DNA of 64,000 nucleotides from the NCBI RefSeq assembly GCF_905475345.1, contig NC_066586.1, positions 2,430,001 through 2,494,000 of the forward strand, written 5' to 3'. Every line of letters starts with the position of its first letter. Position 1 is the first letter of the stretch. Below are positions 47,691 to 61,037 of the stretch, in pieces. A program made the translations under genes and the position numbers. Below the pieces are notes generated by a model, which saw only the letters and a program-made list of their open reading frames with translations, ran no database searches and was not told the origin of the DNA. The DNA is from Vespula vulgaris (lineage: Eukaryota > Arthropoda > Insecta > Hymenoptera > Vespidae).

Positions 47691-48781
47691 CCCCCACCCT
47701 ACCGCGAGAAAACTCGATGGATCGGACCGAATCAAACCTCTTGTCATCTTTTTTCTCCTTTCGAATGATCGCAACATAATAAAAAATTTCGTAATACTTT
47801 TTTCGTGCCTCGATAACAATCCTATTTCATGTTTCTCATGTCTTTCCTTTTCATTCTCTTTTTCTACCTTGTTTTTTTTTTTTACTTTTTATTTTTATTT
47901 TTATTTATTTTTTTTTTTATCTTTTATCGCAACTCCCTACTATTCCGATTTTGTTTCAATTTTTCTACGTTTTAGTTAGGAAAGTTCTAAATAGTTTATT
48001 ATCCATTCCATATCACGAGTTAATCCTTTCAGGATGCAATGGCATATGGCATCGTCGAGGTTGAACGTATGAGAGAGCTTTAAATGCTAGGGGAACTCAA
48101 GAGAGAGAGAGAGAGAGTAGTCGTGGTGGGGTAAAGGGGTAAAGGAAACTCCGAGGGTGGTAGTGGTGGTAGTGGTATGCTGGACTTGCCTACTGTGTTA
48201 TCGAGCCGATCAGAGAGACTTACCATTTTCTCTCTCTCTCTCTCTCTCTTTTTATATTTCGTATACTTTATATAAATATTTAATTAATATACTTTATATA
48301 AATTTTTATTAATTTTTATATATACTTTTATTAATATACTTTGTATAGATGATTGTTTTAGAAAAAAGATATTTAGAAGGATAGCTAGAAAGATATCTTG
48401 GAAGATATCTGTTTGTCTCTCTTCCTCTCGTAATAGTAATATCTCTCATTTATTCTTTCTAACCTTTTTTTATTTTTTTTTCTTTTTTTTTTGAGGGAGG
48501 GGGTAAAATAAGCGTCGTGACTCTGCGCCGTAACGTATATATTCAAGGTATTCACGTGTTTTCCCCATTAAAAATTTTTGCTGCTTCTTGACGATGACGA
48601 CGATGGTTTCTCTCGTCTTTCTCGTTAAAACTGTTTAAGTCGTAAACGATGTACAACTCGTTTTGCAACTTAAACTAGATAAAAGGAACTTATCTGCCAA
48701 TATTGCTGGTCGTATTACGAAAGCTCCCATTTTTCTTTTTTGTCATTTTTCTTTTATTTTTTTTTCTCGCTGTCTTTTTTC

Positions 48782-48786
<5 letters not shown>

Positions 48787-48830
<44 letters not shown>
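48787..48830. repeat. (TA)n microsatellite
   Basis: Pure TA run of about 44 bp. Confidence 0.95.
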
Positions 48831-48833
<3 letters not shown>

Positions 48834-49891
48834 AACATTTTTTAGCTCTCTTATCTAGGCTACGTTCCAAGTTCTTTATTTTACATATATATATATACAC
48901 ATGTATGTTTTTCGTACGTATCTATGTATATATGCGTATGTGTACACATAGATATGCGTTAGAATTCAAGTAATTTTTCTCCCACGACTAAAAACTTTGA
49001 GGAATTACGTATTTACGTATTCTTCTTCCCCCATCATTTACGAGTATCCTCTCGTCTCACAAACGAGCACGCCTATTCTCTTTGTTTATCATTCTTTTTT
49101 TTTCTTTCTTGTACTTGTTCTTCTTCTTCATCGTCTTCATCTTCATCTTCATTTTCATCTTCTTCTTTTTCTTTTTCTTCGTTTTCTTCTTTTCCCCCTT
49201 TTCCACCTTGACATTGCTCTTTATTAATTACCCTCGACGCACATTCTCGTGATAGAGGGTAACCTTTCTCATAGATATGTACATATATATATGTGTGTGT
49301 ATATATATGTATATATTTATATATATGTACGTCATCTTTATCGAGGACACAGGATTTATAGCTTCTCTTTCGTGAATTTTTTTGAGTCGATCGAGGATAC
49401 CGATAAGCTTTAGTTATCTGTCGACCTTCAACGTAGATTATAGGGCAAATGTTAATCGATTATCATATATGACGATGGCAATAAAAAAAAAAAAGAAAAG
49501 AAAGAAAAAAATACAATTTTCCGATCTTCTTTATATTCGATCGAGTCGAATCGTTTTGCGTCGAAAAAAAAAACATTGAAAAAACGAAGAAGAGAAAACA
49601 ATGATTATATCGATTTTCAAAAAATTTTACGTCGCTCTATGATTAAACGTTTTTCGAGAGAAAAGATTTTTACCTTTTCTCAACCTTCGTTTCTTCGTGC
49701 CAAATGGATCCTTAACCTTGCTTTCTTCTTTAGACTTTTAAAATCCTAGGAGTATTATGCTACACACACACACACACACACATATATTTATAACTTTCTA
49801 GATCGTCAACACAAAACATATTTACTCAGAAACGAAAGTTCCTTCCTCGTGAAACAGAAACAAGGAAGCATTTTTACAACCGTTTTATATA

Positions 49892-49894
49892 TAC

Positions 49895-49935
<41 letters not shown>
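49892..49935. repeat. (TA)n microsatellite
   Basis: TA run of about 40 bp. Confidence 0.95.
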
Positions 49936-49936
<1 letters not shown>

Positions 49937-51146
49937 CATGTACATAAGATAGGCTATAAGTTCTTAGATCAAAAGTTTCTAGGTGATATTAAAAATCAAT
50001 TATTTCTTTCCGAAGCTTTTTAAACTAATTCACTTTATCTTATTTTATTTTTTCTTCAGCTTGTAAAACTACAAAGCTTAGAAACCTTTTTGCAGTCTGG
50101 AAGAAAGAAAAAATTAGCTTGAATAATGTCGAAAAAGTGTGATCGATGACTTTTTTAAAAATCACGCAAGAACTTTTGATTAACTCCATGTGTACGTGCG
50201 CACGTATCAAAAGTACAAATAAACGATTGTTGCGTTTAAGTCCTCGTCTTTAATATTCTAAAAACGAACGAATGTATATGCTTTCGATGTGTGTATATGT
50301 ACATATATCTACATACATTTACGTATATACTCTTCGTCTTTCTTCGCACCGCTCGAGGCAACCCGCAACATACTATCGGTCTGCAAGGCCTGAATTAATA
50401 CGAGCGATCGTTGTTGCGTCACGCATTTCGAACGTTTTATCTTTCATAATAAAGACTCTACCAGCGTACATACGATCGTTTCCGTCTTGTCTTCCTTTAC
50501 TTCTCGCATCTTATCTTTTCATAAAATCACAAATCCATTCTAACTCGTGTCGTTTAACATTAGATAGGATCAAACGATTGAGATCAGAGTTTTTCTTTCG
50601 TAATGCTTCTCTTTCTTTTTGTTCTTTTCTCGAATAAACGTCAACATCCCTATTCAAAATCTGATTTATAAGAAGTTATTAAAGAACGAAAAAAAAAAAC
50701 GAAAGAAATAAAAAATTACATCGATCTGTAAATTAATAAAGAGAACAGGTAATACAACGAAGGTAACGTCAAGTTTTATTTTAACGTACCGATGTAGTTT
50801 TTTTTTTTTTTTTTTTTTTTTAACGTAGACTTTAAACTATTAAAAGAAAAAAAGAGGAAACAAAAGTACGAAAAAAAAAGAAAAAGAAAAAAAAAAGAGC
50901 GATAACTTTCATACGATTAAAATCTCATTTCTGTCGGCCGAACCGATTAAAAAGTTCTACGAGCGTGTATACCTACGGTTAGATAATACGAGGATATATC
51001 GTGAAGTATATAAATTTGTTTGCAACATTTGTTTCGAGCTACTTGTATTTGATAAGTTGGAAAGAGACAAAGATATAAATCTAATATACAGATTCTCCAG
51101 TTGTACGATGATCTTACGCAAGGTTTCAACGATCTCCGCCTACACT

Positions 51147-51188
<42 letters not shown>

Positions 51189-52507
51189 TTCTTTCTCTTT
51201 TTCACTCACTCTCTGAACAACAACCTTTATTCTTTTCATCGAGTTGGTCGAAGCCATCCAAGAGAAATACTGAGAGAAAAGGAAAGATATAGGGAGGGAT
51301 AAGAAGGAGGACTATCTTTCCGTGGAATGACATTTAAACGGTCGTTAATGTTCCGTAAAGTCTCTTTGCGAAGGCACAGAAAACGCGTTGATTCTCTTCG
51401 TTCTTACATAATCTTTGGCACGCGTTACGTCAAAGAGTTTTACGGATCGTGCACGCTTTTGCTCCTATTTCAAAAATTTCAACTATATAGTTTCCTTCGA
51501 ATTATACACGTGCGACATTTTTCTTTTCTCTTCTTTATTTTATTTTATTTTATTTTATTTTATTTTTTCAATCGCTTTCAATCGCGTCTTTACATGCAAG
51601 GATATATATATATATATAAATAAAAATAGGATGATAATAATATAAGAGAAAGAAAAGTTAATTGGAAAATTTCTTTCTCGTCCCTCGACCCCTCCACCCT
51701 TCCCCCTTCCACTCATTTTTGTCGACCTCGACTACTATGACGAGGACGCTTTCGAGAAAGCTGCTGCTATCCTGTCCTATTCCATGCATAGAAAATATAT
51801 ACTCATATATGTATGTATGTGTATGTGTATATAGACTTGTACTTGTATATGTGTATACGTATATATGTATGTATGTATGTATTACCTGCAACGCGAACGT
51901 TGCAGCACAAACGACTCGTTTGCACGTAATTGACGTTGAGCCAAGGTTCGAGTTCTCTCGTATTGCGAGCTTTAAGGTACACCAAGTACGTAGATCATTC
52001 GTACTTACTTAAATAACGAAGATATAGATAGACATTACCTATTTTTATACCAATAACGTCTTTTCAAATTTACGATTTCTCGATAGAAACGTATTAAACT
52101 TTCCAATAATATATAAGATAATTATACGAGTTTGTATTTATCTATTACAATCCGTAATTAATTTCAACGCCAAAATTAATAGTAGGTTGCGATTAGATCG
52201 ATTCACTAGTTAGGTAACGGTGCACGCAAACACTATATTTCTAATAAAATACATAAAGCTATGGGTGAATATGTACTACGGATGTATTCATACCTTACCT
52301 ATGTATGTCCGTTCTTTAAAAGAGGACATGGACGAAGATAGATCGATCGGTACTTTATCGTTCGTAAACGATAACGTGTGTTGTATGTATATCATACAAC
52401 TAATCGCTTCATTAGTATGACATTATCTTATAACTTCTTTCTTTTACTCTTTATAGACAAATAGCAGATAACATTGTAGTATAAAGAAAATTAATTAATT
52501 ATAATAC

Positions 52508-52587
52508 CTAATAATAATAATAATGATGATGATGATGATGGCGATGATAATGATGATGATGATAATGATGATGATGATGATGATGAG
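52508..52587. repeat. AAT/ATG trinucleotide array
   Basis: AAT units pass into GAT/ATG units over about 80 bp. Confidence 0.93.
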
Positions 52588-53430
52588 AGAAAAATTGTCG
52601 AAAAGTATATACATATATATTATATATAAAAAGATTTGTGTGTGTTTGTTCATAGACAAACAGTTCCTCGATGTAATGTGGGTCAGTTCGTTTACACGGT
52701 CTCTCGCGACGAATGGCTTATCCCGGTTGAAGCGAGCGAATTGCAATCGCGCCTTTTAACGTCGAGACTCTTTCACGATATCCTCGACTTCTTCAAACAT
52801 ACACATAGATGGGTAGGGTATACGGATATTCTTGATAGAAGTGTATCGAGGTTGTTACGAATATAGAGAAGTAGTTAAGTACCTATGGAATACGGAAAAG
52901 TCTTGCCACAACTATTCACACGCATAATACTCACGCATTCATCGAGACACAGAAGGAAATACGACGATTTTACAGTTACACTTAGGCAATTAAGAAAGTT
53001 ATAAAGTTGTGATTTATAAGAAAGAAAAAAAAAAATCTTTCCTTTTTCATTCATTTCAAAAGCACTCATTCATTGTTATCGTATACTATCTCCTGTATGT
53101 TAAATCTTTATCTATATATTGTATTATATGTGTGTGTCTATAGACAAAAATAATGCAAGATTAGATTCAATTAAGCGACCTTGTTTTAATTATCGGATGA
53201 CAAAGTCACTGATTCGAGAAGAACGATCGGTAGGGATTTAAATCAACGAGTAACTCAGCGATATCGCGTAAATACGAATAAAAACCAATCCGCCATTGAA
53301 GCTTAAGGTATAACGTTTCGATAGACGAGTTGATAAAAGAAAAAAAAGGAAAAAGGGTTAGACTTTTTCGAGAGTATCCCACCAAGAAGATGAATCCAAT
53401 CGAAACGAAAGAGATTTCAAGAAATCCAAC

Positions 53431-53434
53431 TTTG

Positions 53435-53493
<59 letters not shown>
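53431..53493. repeat. (CT)n microsatellite
   Basis: Pure CT run of about 60 bp. Confidence 0.96.
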
Positions 53494-53494
<1 letters not shown>

Positions 53495-53874
53495 TCTTTG
53501 TCCGTCTTTCTGTCCATGTATGTGCCTCTTTCTCTCTCTCTTTCTCTCTTGCTCTTTCTTTCTCATCTCGTTTATCGTGTCTCTTCGTCTATTTAAATAG
53601 TTTCGTAACCGATAGTTTCACGCTGCAACGCCGCCGTTGACAAGATATAATACTCGTTCGTTCCTTTACGTAATTCTTATACGACACGTCCCTCTCTTTA
53701 TTATCCGTTCTTTCAAGCTACTACCTTTTTTCTTTTTTTTTTTCCTTTTTCCTCCCTCATTCCCCTTCCTCTCCCTATCGCTAGCTCGTTGCTCTTTTCA
53801 TTAATTTTACGTTATGCATATATTAATATGCATGATTTATTGCAGGAAAATTTTTTTTACAGCAAATCGAAGAA

Positions 53875-53953
53875 AATTCATTCATCGAATTTTGTAATTT
53901 TGAAATTTGTTGAAAAATCAAATATGATTTAAGCTTCCACTTGAAAGAATTAG

Positions 53954-54006
<53 letters not shown>

Positions 54007-54233
54007 AAATTAATTAAATTTGATTGATTCTTAGCTTTTAGACAAATTATCGCGCTTAATTCTCACGATTAATTTATCAGTATTCGTGTATATACTCGTA
54101 TTCAATTTAATCCCATGATTCGTTATAAATAAATCGTTCGTTGATTGAATTTCGTAATTTTTGCTTTTGAAATCTACTGTAGAATACTAAAGTAGATCTT
54201 ATAATTTTAGGTTCCATTTGAGATGACTAAAAA

Positions 54234-54300
<67 letters not shown>

Positions 54301-54450
54301 GCTATTATTGCTATTATTATTATATATAAAATAATTAGAAAAACGAGATACTCTTGACCGATTCATTGTTTTCATTGTTAGTTCGTAGATAAGCTATTGC
54401 GCTTAGTTCTCTCATGTAATTTATCAGTATTCGTGTCTATACTTATACGC
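53875..54450 (+). repeat. Diverged tandem duplication with two different microsatellites
   Basis: Copy A (about 53,875-54,125) and copy B (about 54,135-54,450) share ordered blocks. GAATTTTGTAATTT (53,887) matches GAATTTCGTAATTT (54,147); a TCCACTTGA block matches TCCATTTGA; GCGCTTAATTCTC matches GCGCTTAGTTCTC; and AATTTATCAGTATTCGTGT is identical at 54,071 and 54,418. At the equivalent point copy A carries (TA)n (53,953-53,998) and copy B carries (ATT)n (54,233-54,325). Confidence 0.75.
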
Positions 54451-55589
54451 AATGCACTGTAGATAGAAGATAAACAATGTGTAGACAGTTGGGAAAGGAG
54501 GTAGCAGCGCATCGCACGTATCTTTGATTCTTATTTATAGGCAGCCAAAACCAAGGCCGATTCTTGGCGTTTCAACACGCGATTCGTGAGCACTATGATT
54601 TCATTCTAATCATTGATTCTCATTTTATCTCTCGCTAACTTTATGCAATTACGATTTTTGACGATGATCGTTATAGTTAATTCTCGAGTAGTCCATCCAA
54701 TAGTAATAGCCTGTTTTTTCCTTCTTTCTTCCGCTTTCTGTTCTTCCCTTTTATTTTCTTTTCTTTTTTGTTTCGTTTTTCTTTTTGTGTGTGTTTTTTT
54801 TTTTCGACGAAGCTTGAATCGGGATAAGCTAAGTAGCTAAGCTTTTTAACCTTGAACAAAACTGCGAATAATGTTTGTAAGAATAGCATGCCAGTGCCAA
54901 ATTATTGCAGAACGATTCAACCAAAACTGACGCGAGATTTGATCACGAAGAATTTGATTGCCTTTATAATTGTTTTCTATTTTCTTTTTTTTTATTCTTT
55001 CTTTTTTTTGTACTCGTTATTAACACGATCGTTAAACTCCATCCTACGAATCTGTTTATCCTTTAACCCGATTGTTACTTTACAAACGATATATATCAGA
55101 TATCGTTCTTATATTTTACTTATATATGTGATATTTTTTTCATATCATTCGACGATCTATTACTTAAGAAAGCAAACGAAAGTCACACATATTCAATATG
55201 CAAAAAATATATGAATATTTTTTACGTATCAAATTCATCGCATACAACGATTCGAAATGATTCTTGAAGGTTCGTAAGAAAATCTGTTGTGAGTTTCATC
55301 GAATGTTTTATTCCGTGACAGACCTCTCGCGTTTTTCTTTGGCGAATACGATAAAGAAGTCATTATCGTTGTTACTGTTATTATCATCACGTCAAGGTGA
55401 AAAAAGAAAAAAAAATATATATATATATACTTCCGACTTTGACTCGTACGTAACTCGAGAGTTAGATGAGTTACATTGTACGTATGTACAACGAAGAGAA
55501 ACGTTTCGAAACGAAAGATTGATCCGAATTGGACAGGAAATCGATTTGATAGTGTTGATTTTTTTATTTTTATATATACTTCTTTTTCC

Positions 55590-56030
55590 TTTCACGACTC
55601 GTATTGTTAAAATGATTAATAACCTTCTACATTTTTTCGAAAGATCGATCAAAATATTAACGAATTTTGCGATTCGTTCGATGTTGATATCGTCGATATC
55701 ATTTGTTGTTTGTTCTCTTTCGTTTGATACAACGTAAGTTCTAATGTTTAAAAGAAAGAGTAACAAAGAGACGTACAAAGTGTTTGATCGTATCGTTGGA
55801 ATGATTAATAACCCTTTAAATTTTCTCGAAAGGTCGATTCGAATTTTAACGAGGTTGACTCGTTCGATATTGATATTGTTGATTTCTCTTTTCTCTTTCT
55901 CTTGGGACTATGTAAGCTATTTAAAAGAAAGAATAACAGGGAGTAACAAGGTTCACGAGGAACACGTATTGTTGTGAAAAGGTTAATAACCCTTGTCTTA
56001 GAATCGTATAGATTTTTGATGTCTTTGTTT
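55590..56030 (+). repeat. Two-to-three copy tandem repeat of about 189 bp
   Basis: Copy 1 starts with CGTATTGTTAAAATGATTAA near 55,600, copy 2 with CGTATCGTTGGAATGATTAA near 55,790, and a partial copy 3 with CGTATTGTTGTGAAAAGGTT near 55,965. Copies 1 and 2 are 189 bp apart, a multiple of three, and lie in the same frame (55,264-55,737 and 55,744-55,977) separated by one stop. Both encode MINN-L-F-ERSI-ILT---RS-LI--IS. No known protein is recognised. Confidence 0.7.
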
Positions 56031-57554
56031 TCGATGAAGGACGAACGACGTTGGGTTTCGTTCGGGATACCAAACGAGAAACAATATAAAAATGTTTTCG
56101 ATGTGTTCCCTCTTTGCGTCTCACGCTCCGATCGTCGTCGAGTCGGTCGACGAAGAAGAAAACCGTTATTTCGAGAGTCGAGTCAAGAACTCTCGAGGGT
56201 CAAACAGTCAGAGCGCGTTGACTCTCTTCGAAATTTTTTTTCTCTACCCGTGTGTGTGCGTGTATTTTTTTTTTTTATTATTATTCCTCTCTTTCTTCTT
56301 TTTTCCTCTCCTCTTTTCTCTTTTTCTTTTTTTAACTTCCGAAAACAATCCGGTTCAACGTCCTTACTGAAGCCTCTCTTGCGTTCCTTTTTCCAGGAGA
56401 AGGAGATTAAAAAGAGAGAGAGAGAGAAAAAAAAGAAAATGTCGAATATCAAATTGACCAAAATTAATTTGTATGTATTTTACGTACGGTAACGATGATT
56501 TATCTATCGACCTGTCGAAGATAATTAACGAAGGATATCGAAATGCGACATGTCGTTTAATGACACACATACAATCTCGAGTGTGTTACGTTTCTCGTGA
56601 AATTGCAGTGGTTTGGTTGCATAATATGCAGATGACCCAGATTCACGAACACCTTCTTTGCCACCCACCCGTTGTCCTCGTTACAGCTTCGAGATTTTCC
56701 TTTTTCTTTTTCCTTATGCTTTTCTTTTCCTTTTTCCTTTTTCCTTTCTTTTTTCCTTTTCCTTTTCCTTTTCTTTTTCTTTCTCTTTCTTCGCGCTAGA
56801 CTTCTTCCATTCCACAACCGAATTCCCTCTCCGATCTAAAAGCAAAAGCTTTTTGTCTTTTCACTTAGAAACGAACGTCGTTCTTTTTATCTACGTACCT
56901 CTGTTAAAATCTAGATTTTACTTTACTATCTGAAATACTTTTCGGAACAAAGTGTCTTGCCGGAGACGACCTATCGTAGTTTCCTTGCCAAATGTCGTGT
57001 TTAAACTCGCGAATTTCTCTTTTTTTTCTTTTCTTTTCTTTCCTTTTCTTTTTTTGTTAATTATCGATTTTAACGACAGATTCTTTGATCTCTAAAAATA
57101 ATAATTTTCATGTTACTATTCTATTATTATCTTTTTTTTGTCTGTCTAGAAATTTATTGTATGTTTAATTTATTTGTACGATTAATTTAGATTTTATTTT
57201 TCCCTTTTCCTTGTTTTTTCTTTACTTTGTTTCTTTTCTTTTTTACTTCTTAAATAATTTCGACAAAATTTAGGCATATTTACGTTCGAAGACGTCGTTC
57301 CGAACGAAGGAGTCGCGGATTTACTCGTTAATACGACGACGGGTGAACATCCCCTTGATAAAGGCTTCTTCGTAAAAACAACGACGTAAGCTCTAATCGA
57401 TTAATCCACTTGAACGACGGAGACGACTCGGGGCGAGAAAACGTACGCGTTTATTCCAAAAAAAAACGGCTTCCTTATGTGCGAGGCTTCTTGCTCGTCG
57501 ACTTTTATTATACACACACACATATATATATATATTCATACTTGTTCGAAAGTT
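56031..57554. other. T-rich stretch
   Basis: T/C-rich tracts at 56,265-56,335, 56,695-56,790 and 57,015-57,055. A strong acceptor-like CTTTTTCCAG at 56,397 precedes a purine-rich frame (EKEIKKRERE...), probably low complexity. A short CA/TA repeat at 57,515-57,535. Confidence 0.5.
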
Positions 57555-57965
57555 ACAATGTCTTGTAAGTGGATATATGTAAATCGAAGAATACATTTTC
57601 ATGATTTGTAAATCAATTTAATTTATTTAATAGAAATTTAATATTCTTTTTTTTTATGGTTAGAAGTCACAGTGCAAAAACAAGATGTTTTTTTAGATTT
57701 GAATATTTATCTTGATGTTGTTTAAATTTGTACGTATAGTAAAAGAGAGAGAGAGAGAGAAGAAATCATTTTCTATCGTCTTATATGTAATGTATATAAT
57801 AGAAGAAGATATTCTTATAATTTTTAAATTGACTTCATTTATACAATAAAAATTTTACATATCTATTTATAGAAACAGATAACAGCGTACGAATAATATA
57901 TTCCTCCGTAGATTTAAATATTTAATTTTACTTTTCGTTGAAATTTTTGCGTACGGTAAAAAAAC
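57555..57965 (+). repeat. Diverged tandem duplication of about 220 bp
   Basis: A block beginning TGTCTTGTAAG (57,559) recurs as CGTCTTATATG (57,777). The end of copy A, TAGATTTGAATATTTA...GTACGTATAGTAAAA (to 57,744), recurs as TAGATTTAAATATTTA...GTACGGTAAAA (to about 57,962). Only copy A ends in a GA run. Confidence 0.6.
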
Positions 57966-59568
57966 GAAAAGGTAACGTTTTCCACTTTTTCTTCCTTGGC
58001 TATATAAACGTTGGGAGACAATTTAATGCCTCGTAAATATCGAGGTATTTACTACTTACTTTCACGTTTATCCATATGTTAATGTACGAATAAAGAAAAA
58101 AAGAGAGAGAGAGAGAGAGAAAGAGAAAAATCGAAGAGACGCGAGACGCCCGACTGATTTCAGAACACGGTACGAGTTAGTAATTACTTATAGTAAACTG
58201 CTTCGTTAAGCTCGAGTAATCCTATGGGAGTAAAAGCAGAAAAAACGAATTCGACTTTCATTGATTGTCTTTCGTTTAACGGGAGCGCTTGTTTCAATTT
58301 ATTCATCAGAATTTTTCATAAAAATTCAATGACTTAGGTATTGTATATATATATATATATATATGTAACTAGTATATATATGTATACTATATATTGTATC
58401 CGTTTAACTTCATTTATTAATATATACATATACATAGTTTACTATTATCCTCAATAACGAATTTCGAAATGTATGCTTGTATGTATATAGATATAATCTT
58501 TTGTAAGAGGCACGTACACACGTAGGTATATGTGTATGTAGATAAAATTATCATCGTTTTGCAAAATATATTTTAACGTTTACGATCTTTCGAAATAGAA
58601 AATATTTTGTTGTCGAAGGGCAACTCAATATCGTCGTTGAACCAATGTTTTTCTCGATCGTGATATATACTGTAAGTTGACGTGATTATTTTTTGTCCTT
58701 CGTAATAATTCGAAGAAAGATGAGAGCATAGGAAAGATTCAAATCGTTCAGTCTTCGTGAACACGCGAATGGGAACGTACGAGCGAGCGATTATAAGAAA
58801 CGGTCTATACATATATTTACGTAGTTAATAATTATTTGAATTTTATTTTCTATGCTTTCGTGAGTTTTACGTAGATATAAACGTATGTATATACGTACAT
58901 GAATTAGTATAATACCATGATATTTTTCTTTCAACATACACGGTTGATCTAGACGCACCTTAAAACGAGAACGCTTTACTTGTGTCGAACATGTAAGACT
59001 TTCCATATGTGTACAGGTGCCTGAAATGCGAACGAAGCTAGTCACGGGATACCACTTTTACTGGGAGTTTGTGAAATAGGAGCACAAGCATACATAACTA
59101 AGTACGTATATGTATATATAGATACATACATACGTAAGCTCAGGAACGTTGCAGCTGTCCCTGGAACATAACGCTAATATGATTTATACACTGGCAGGTG
59201 ATAATCTCGTGTTAATCTATTATATTTAAAAGATACCATAATTTCACGTTACTATAATTATAATTATAATTTTCTTATAATATGTAATAATTATATTATA
59301 TACTTGATATGAATGTACAATTCATACAATTGCCAAAGAAAAATGAAAGAGAACGTTTTTTTTTTTTTAATTTGCTAATTTTTAACAAATTCGTGTTCGC
59401 CTAGCTTATTCGGTGGGATATTTTAAAAGCCATCTCTGCGGGAAGCTATTTGTGGTTTTCATAAGGAAGAGAAATGTAAATGGAACTACTATTTGGCTAA
59501 GTCATTAAGTTCGGAAACGTAGGCGTTGAATGATCCGATTTAACATCGACATCCGCATTTTTCATCTC

Positions 59569-59599
<31 letters not shown>

Positions 59600-60422
59600 C
59601 TATTTACGATCGACTAAAACCGAGAGGTTCGTAAAAATCTGCGAGCACGAGATAAAAATAAAAGAGAAAAAAGAGGGGAGAAAAAAGGAACGAAAGAAAG
59701 AAATTCAATTGAAAGCCTCGAACGTGGAATTTTCATTCATATACTCTCGTACACGAAAATATTATCATCGTCAGCCTCTATTGGTCCAGTATTCTTTTTA
59801 GATATCGATACATTCTCGATCTGGCATTACCTTAGGCTAGTTATCCTATCTGAAATCGAATATCCAATGCATCTATGTATATGATACTTACTATTCATAC
59901 ATGCTCGAAATATAACTTTGTATGTAAGTACGTGTAATATCCCTATTCTTGTTCTCTTTCTCTCTTTCAACCCTTAACTCTTCTATTCTTCGATATTAGC
60001 CAACTCGTTTATTTTATACGCGAAATCGATTCGACTATATTTTTTTTCTCTCTCTCTCTCTCTTTTTTTTCTTTTTTTTCCATGCAACTTTTTCTCTTTA
60101 TTTTCTCTCTTTTTTTTGTTTCTTGTTTTTGTTTTTAGATTCCGTTTGAGAAATTAAAACGACCAATTATAAAAAAACAAGAACGACCTGTTTACGTTGT
60201 TATACTTTCCATAATTTTTCGTTAACAACTCGTTCGTTTTTTCTTTCTCTTCTCTCTCTCTCTCTTTTTTTTTTTTTTTAATGAAAATGTATTAAATAAG
60301 TACGAGCTACGAAACATCGTCGATCCATTTCTCTGTTCATATATAGTCGAACCTACTTTCACCCGTTCAGAACTAGTTTCACTGTTTATTATTTTTAGAT
60401 AAGATATATATGTATTATATAC

Positions 60423-60487
<65 letters not shown>

Positions 60488-60941
60488 AGAGATGGAGGAA
60501 TATTATTTATAAATAACCCTTTATTTTAATATTCGTGTTAAGATAGGTCGTAGGATAAAATTATTGGAAAGAACGAATAATTCTCCGTCTCTCTCTCTCT
60601 CTCTTTCTTTCTTTCTCTTTTATTTACTTTCACTTGTTCAAACTAGTCCGCTTTTTATTGAAATTTCTTGAGAACCATCGCGATTGTACGAATATAATAA
60701 GAATAATAATCCATTGGAAATAATGTTAACATCGAGAATATTATTTGAAGAATTATGGTAATTTTTAATTGGTGATCCAGAAAAGAAGAGGTCTTTTCTG
60801 TACAAAGAAAAAGAGAGATAGAAAGAGACAGATAGAGAAATGCAAATTATATTCTTTATATTAGTCAAAGTTACGATTATTTTTCGATAAAAAAAGAGAA
60901 ACGTTCCTTGTGAAAGGATTTCCAATTTGAAGACGTGAATT
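57966..60941. other. AT-rich stretch without a supported gene
   Basis: (GA)n at 58,100-58,122, (TA)n at 58,344-58,364, (CT)n at 59,567-59,588 and 60,048-60,062, T-rich 60,050-60,140, long (TA)n(AC)n at 60,425-60,482. Minus-strand frames at 58,573-58,812 and 58,791-59,045 have mixed composition but no recognised content. A 45-bp in-frame segment between TTGCAG and GCAG|GTGATA (59,150-59,200) lacks a pyrimidine tract. Confidence 0.45.
60425..60482. repeat. Compound (TA)n(AC)n microsatellite
   Basis: TA run of about 46 bp followed by AC units. Confidence 0.95.
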
Positions 60942-61037
60942 TTAGAAGATGCCGCAAATCGTTCGATAGCAGAATGGTATAGTCTTTGCGACTGGAGGAG
61001 GGAGCTCTGGAATAGGTCCGCCCGGGATAACGTACAT
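60942..61037 (-). CDS. 31-codon proline-rich small ORF (weak)
   Basis: On the minus strand ATG at 61,037 to TAA at 60,942-60,944 reads MYVIPGGPIPELPPPVA... ending CYRTICGIF. The frame is already open from 61,067. The segment is markedly more GC-rich than its AT-rich surroundings, and the peptide is not low-complexity. No clear acceptor, promoter or homolog is visible. Alternatives are a regulatory block or a decayed pol III element, since a TAGCAGAATGG A-box-like string lies on the plus strand near 60,967. Confidence 0.2.
   Translation of the reverse strand: MYVIPGGPIPELPPPVAKTIPFCYRTICGIF

Larger units (their letters stand above)
46861..53870. other. Likely long first intron
   Basis: Microsatellites: GA at 47,011-47,030, (AC)n 47,207-47,230, (CT)n 47,391-47,412 and 47,610-47,690, (TA)n 48,787-48,830 and 49,892-49,935, poly-T 50,799-50,822, (CT)n 51,151-51,182, ATTTT 51,535-51,567, ATGATG/AAT 52,508-52,587, (CT)n 53,431-53,493. 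Acceptor-like strings at 48,032 and 50,059 precede short frames (16 and 20 codons) that I could not confirm. Confidence 0.45.

Noticed and set aside
48033..48083. Short frame DAMAYGIVEVERMREL after CTTTCAG
   Set aside because: Only 16 codons, weak pyrimidine tract, no partner exon.
50060..50122. Short frame LVKLQSLETFLQSGRKKKLA after TTTCTTCAG
   Set aside because: Good acceptor but 20 codons can arise by chance; phase of any upstream exon unknown.
51944..51960. B-box-like GGTTCGAGTTC suggesting a tRNA
   Set aside because: No A-box or cloverleaf can be drawn upstream.
52636..52866. 76-codon plus-strand frame with non-repetitive second half
   Set aside because: Starts in a TG-rich microsatellite context; no family or splice evidence.
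58573..59045. Two minus-strand ORFs of 79 and 84 codons
   Set aside because: Unrecognised and not linked by splice sites or phase.
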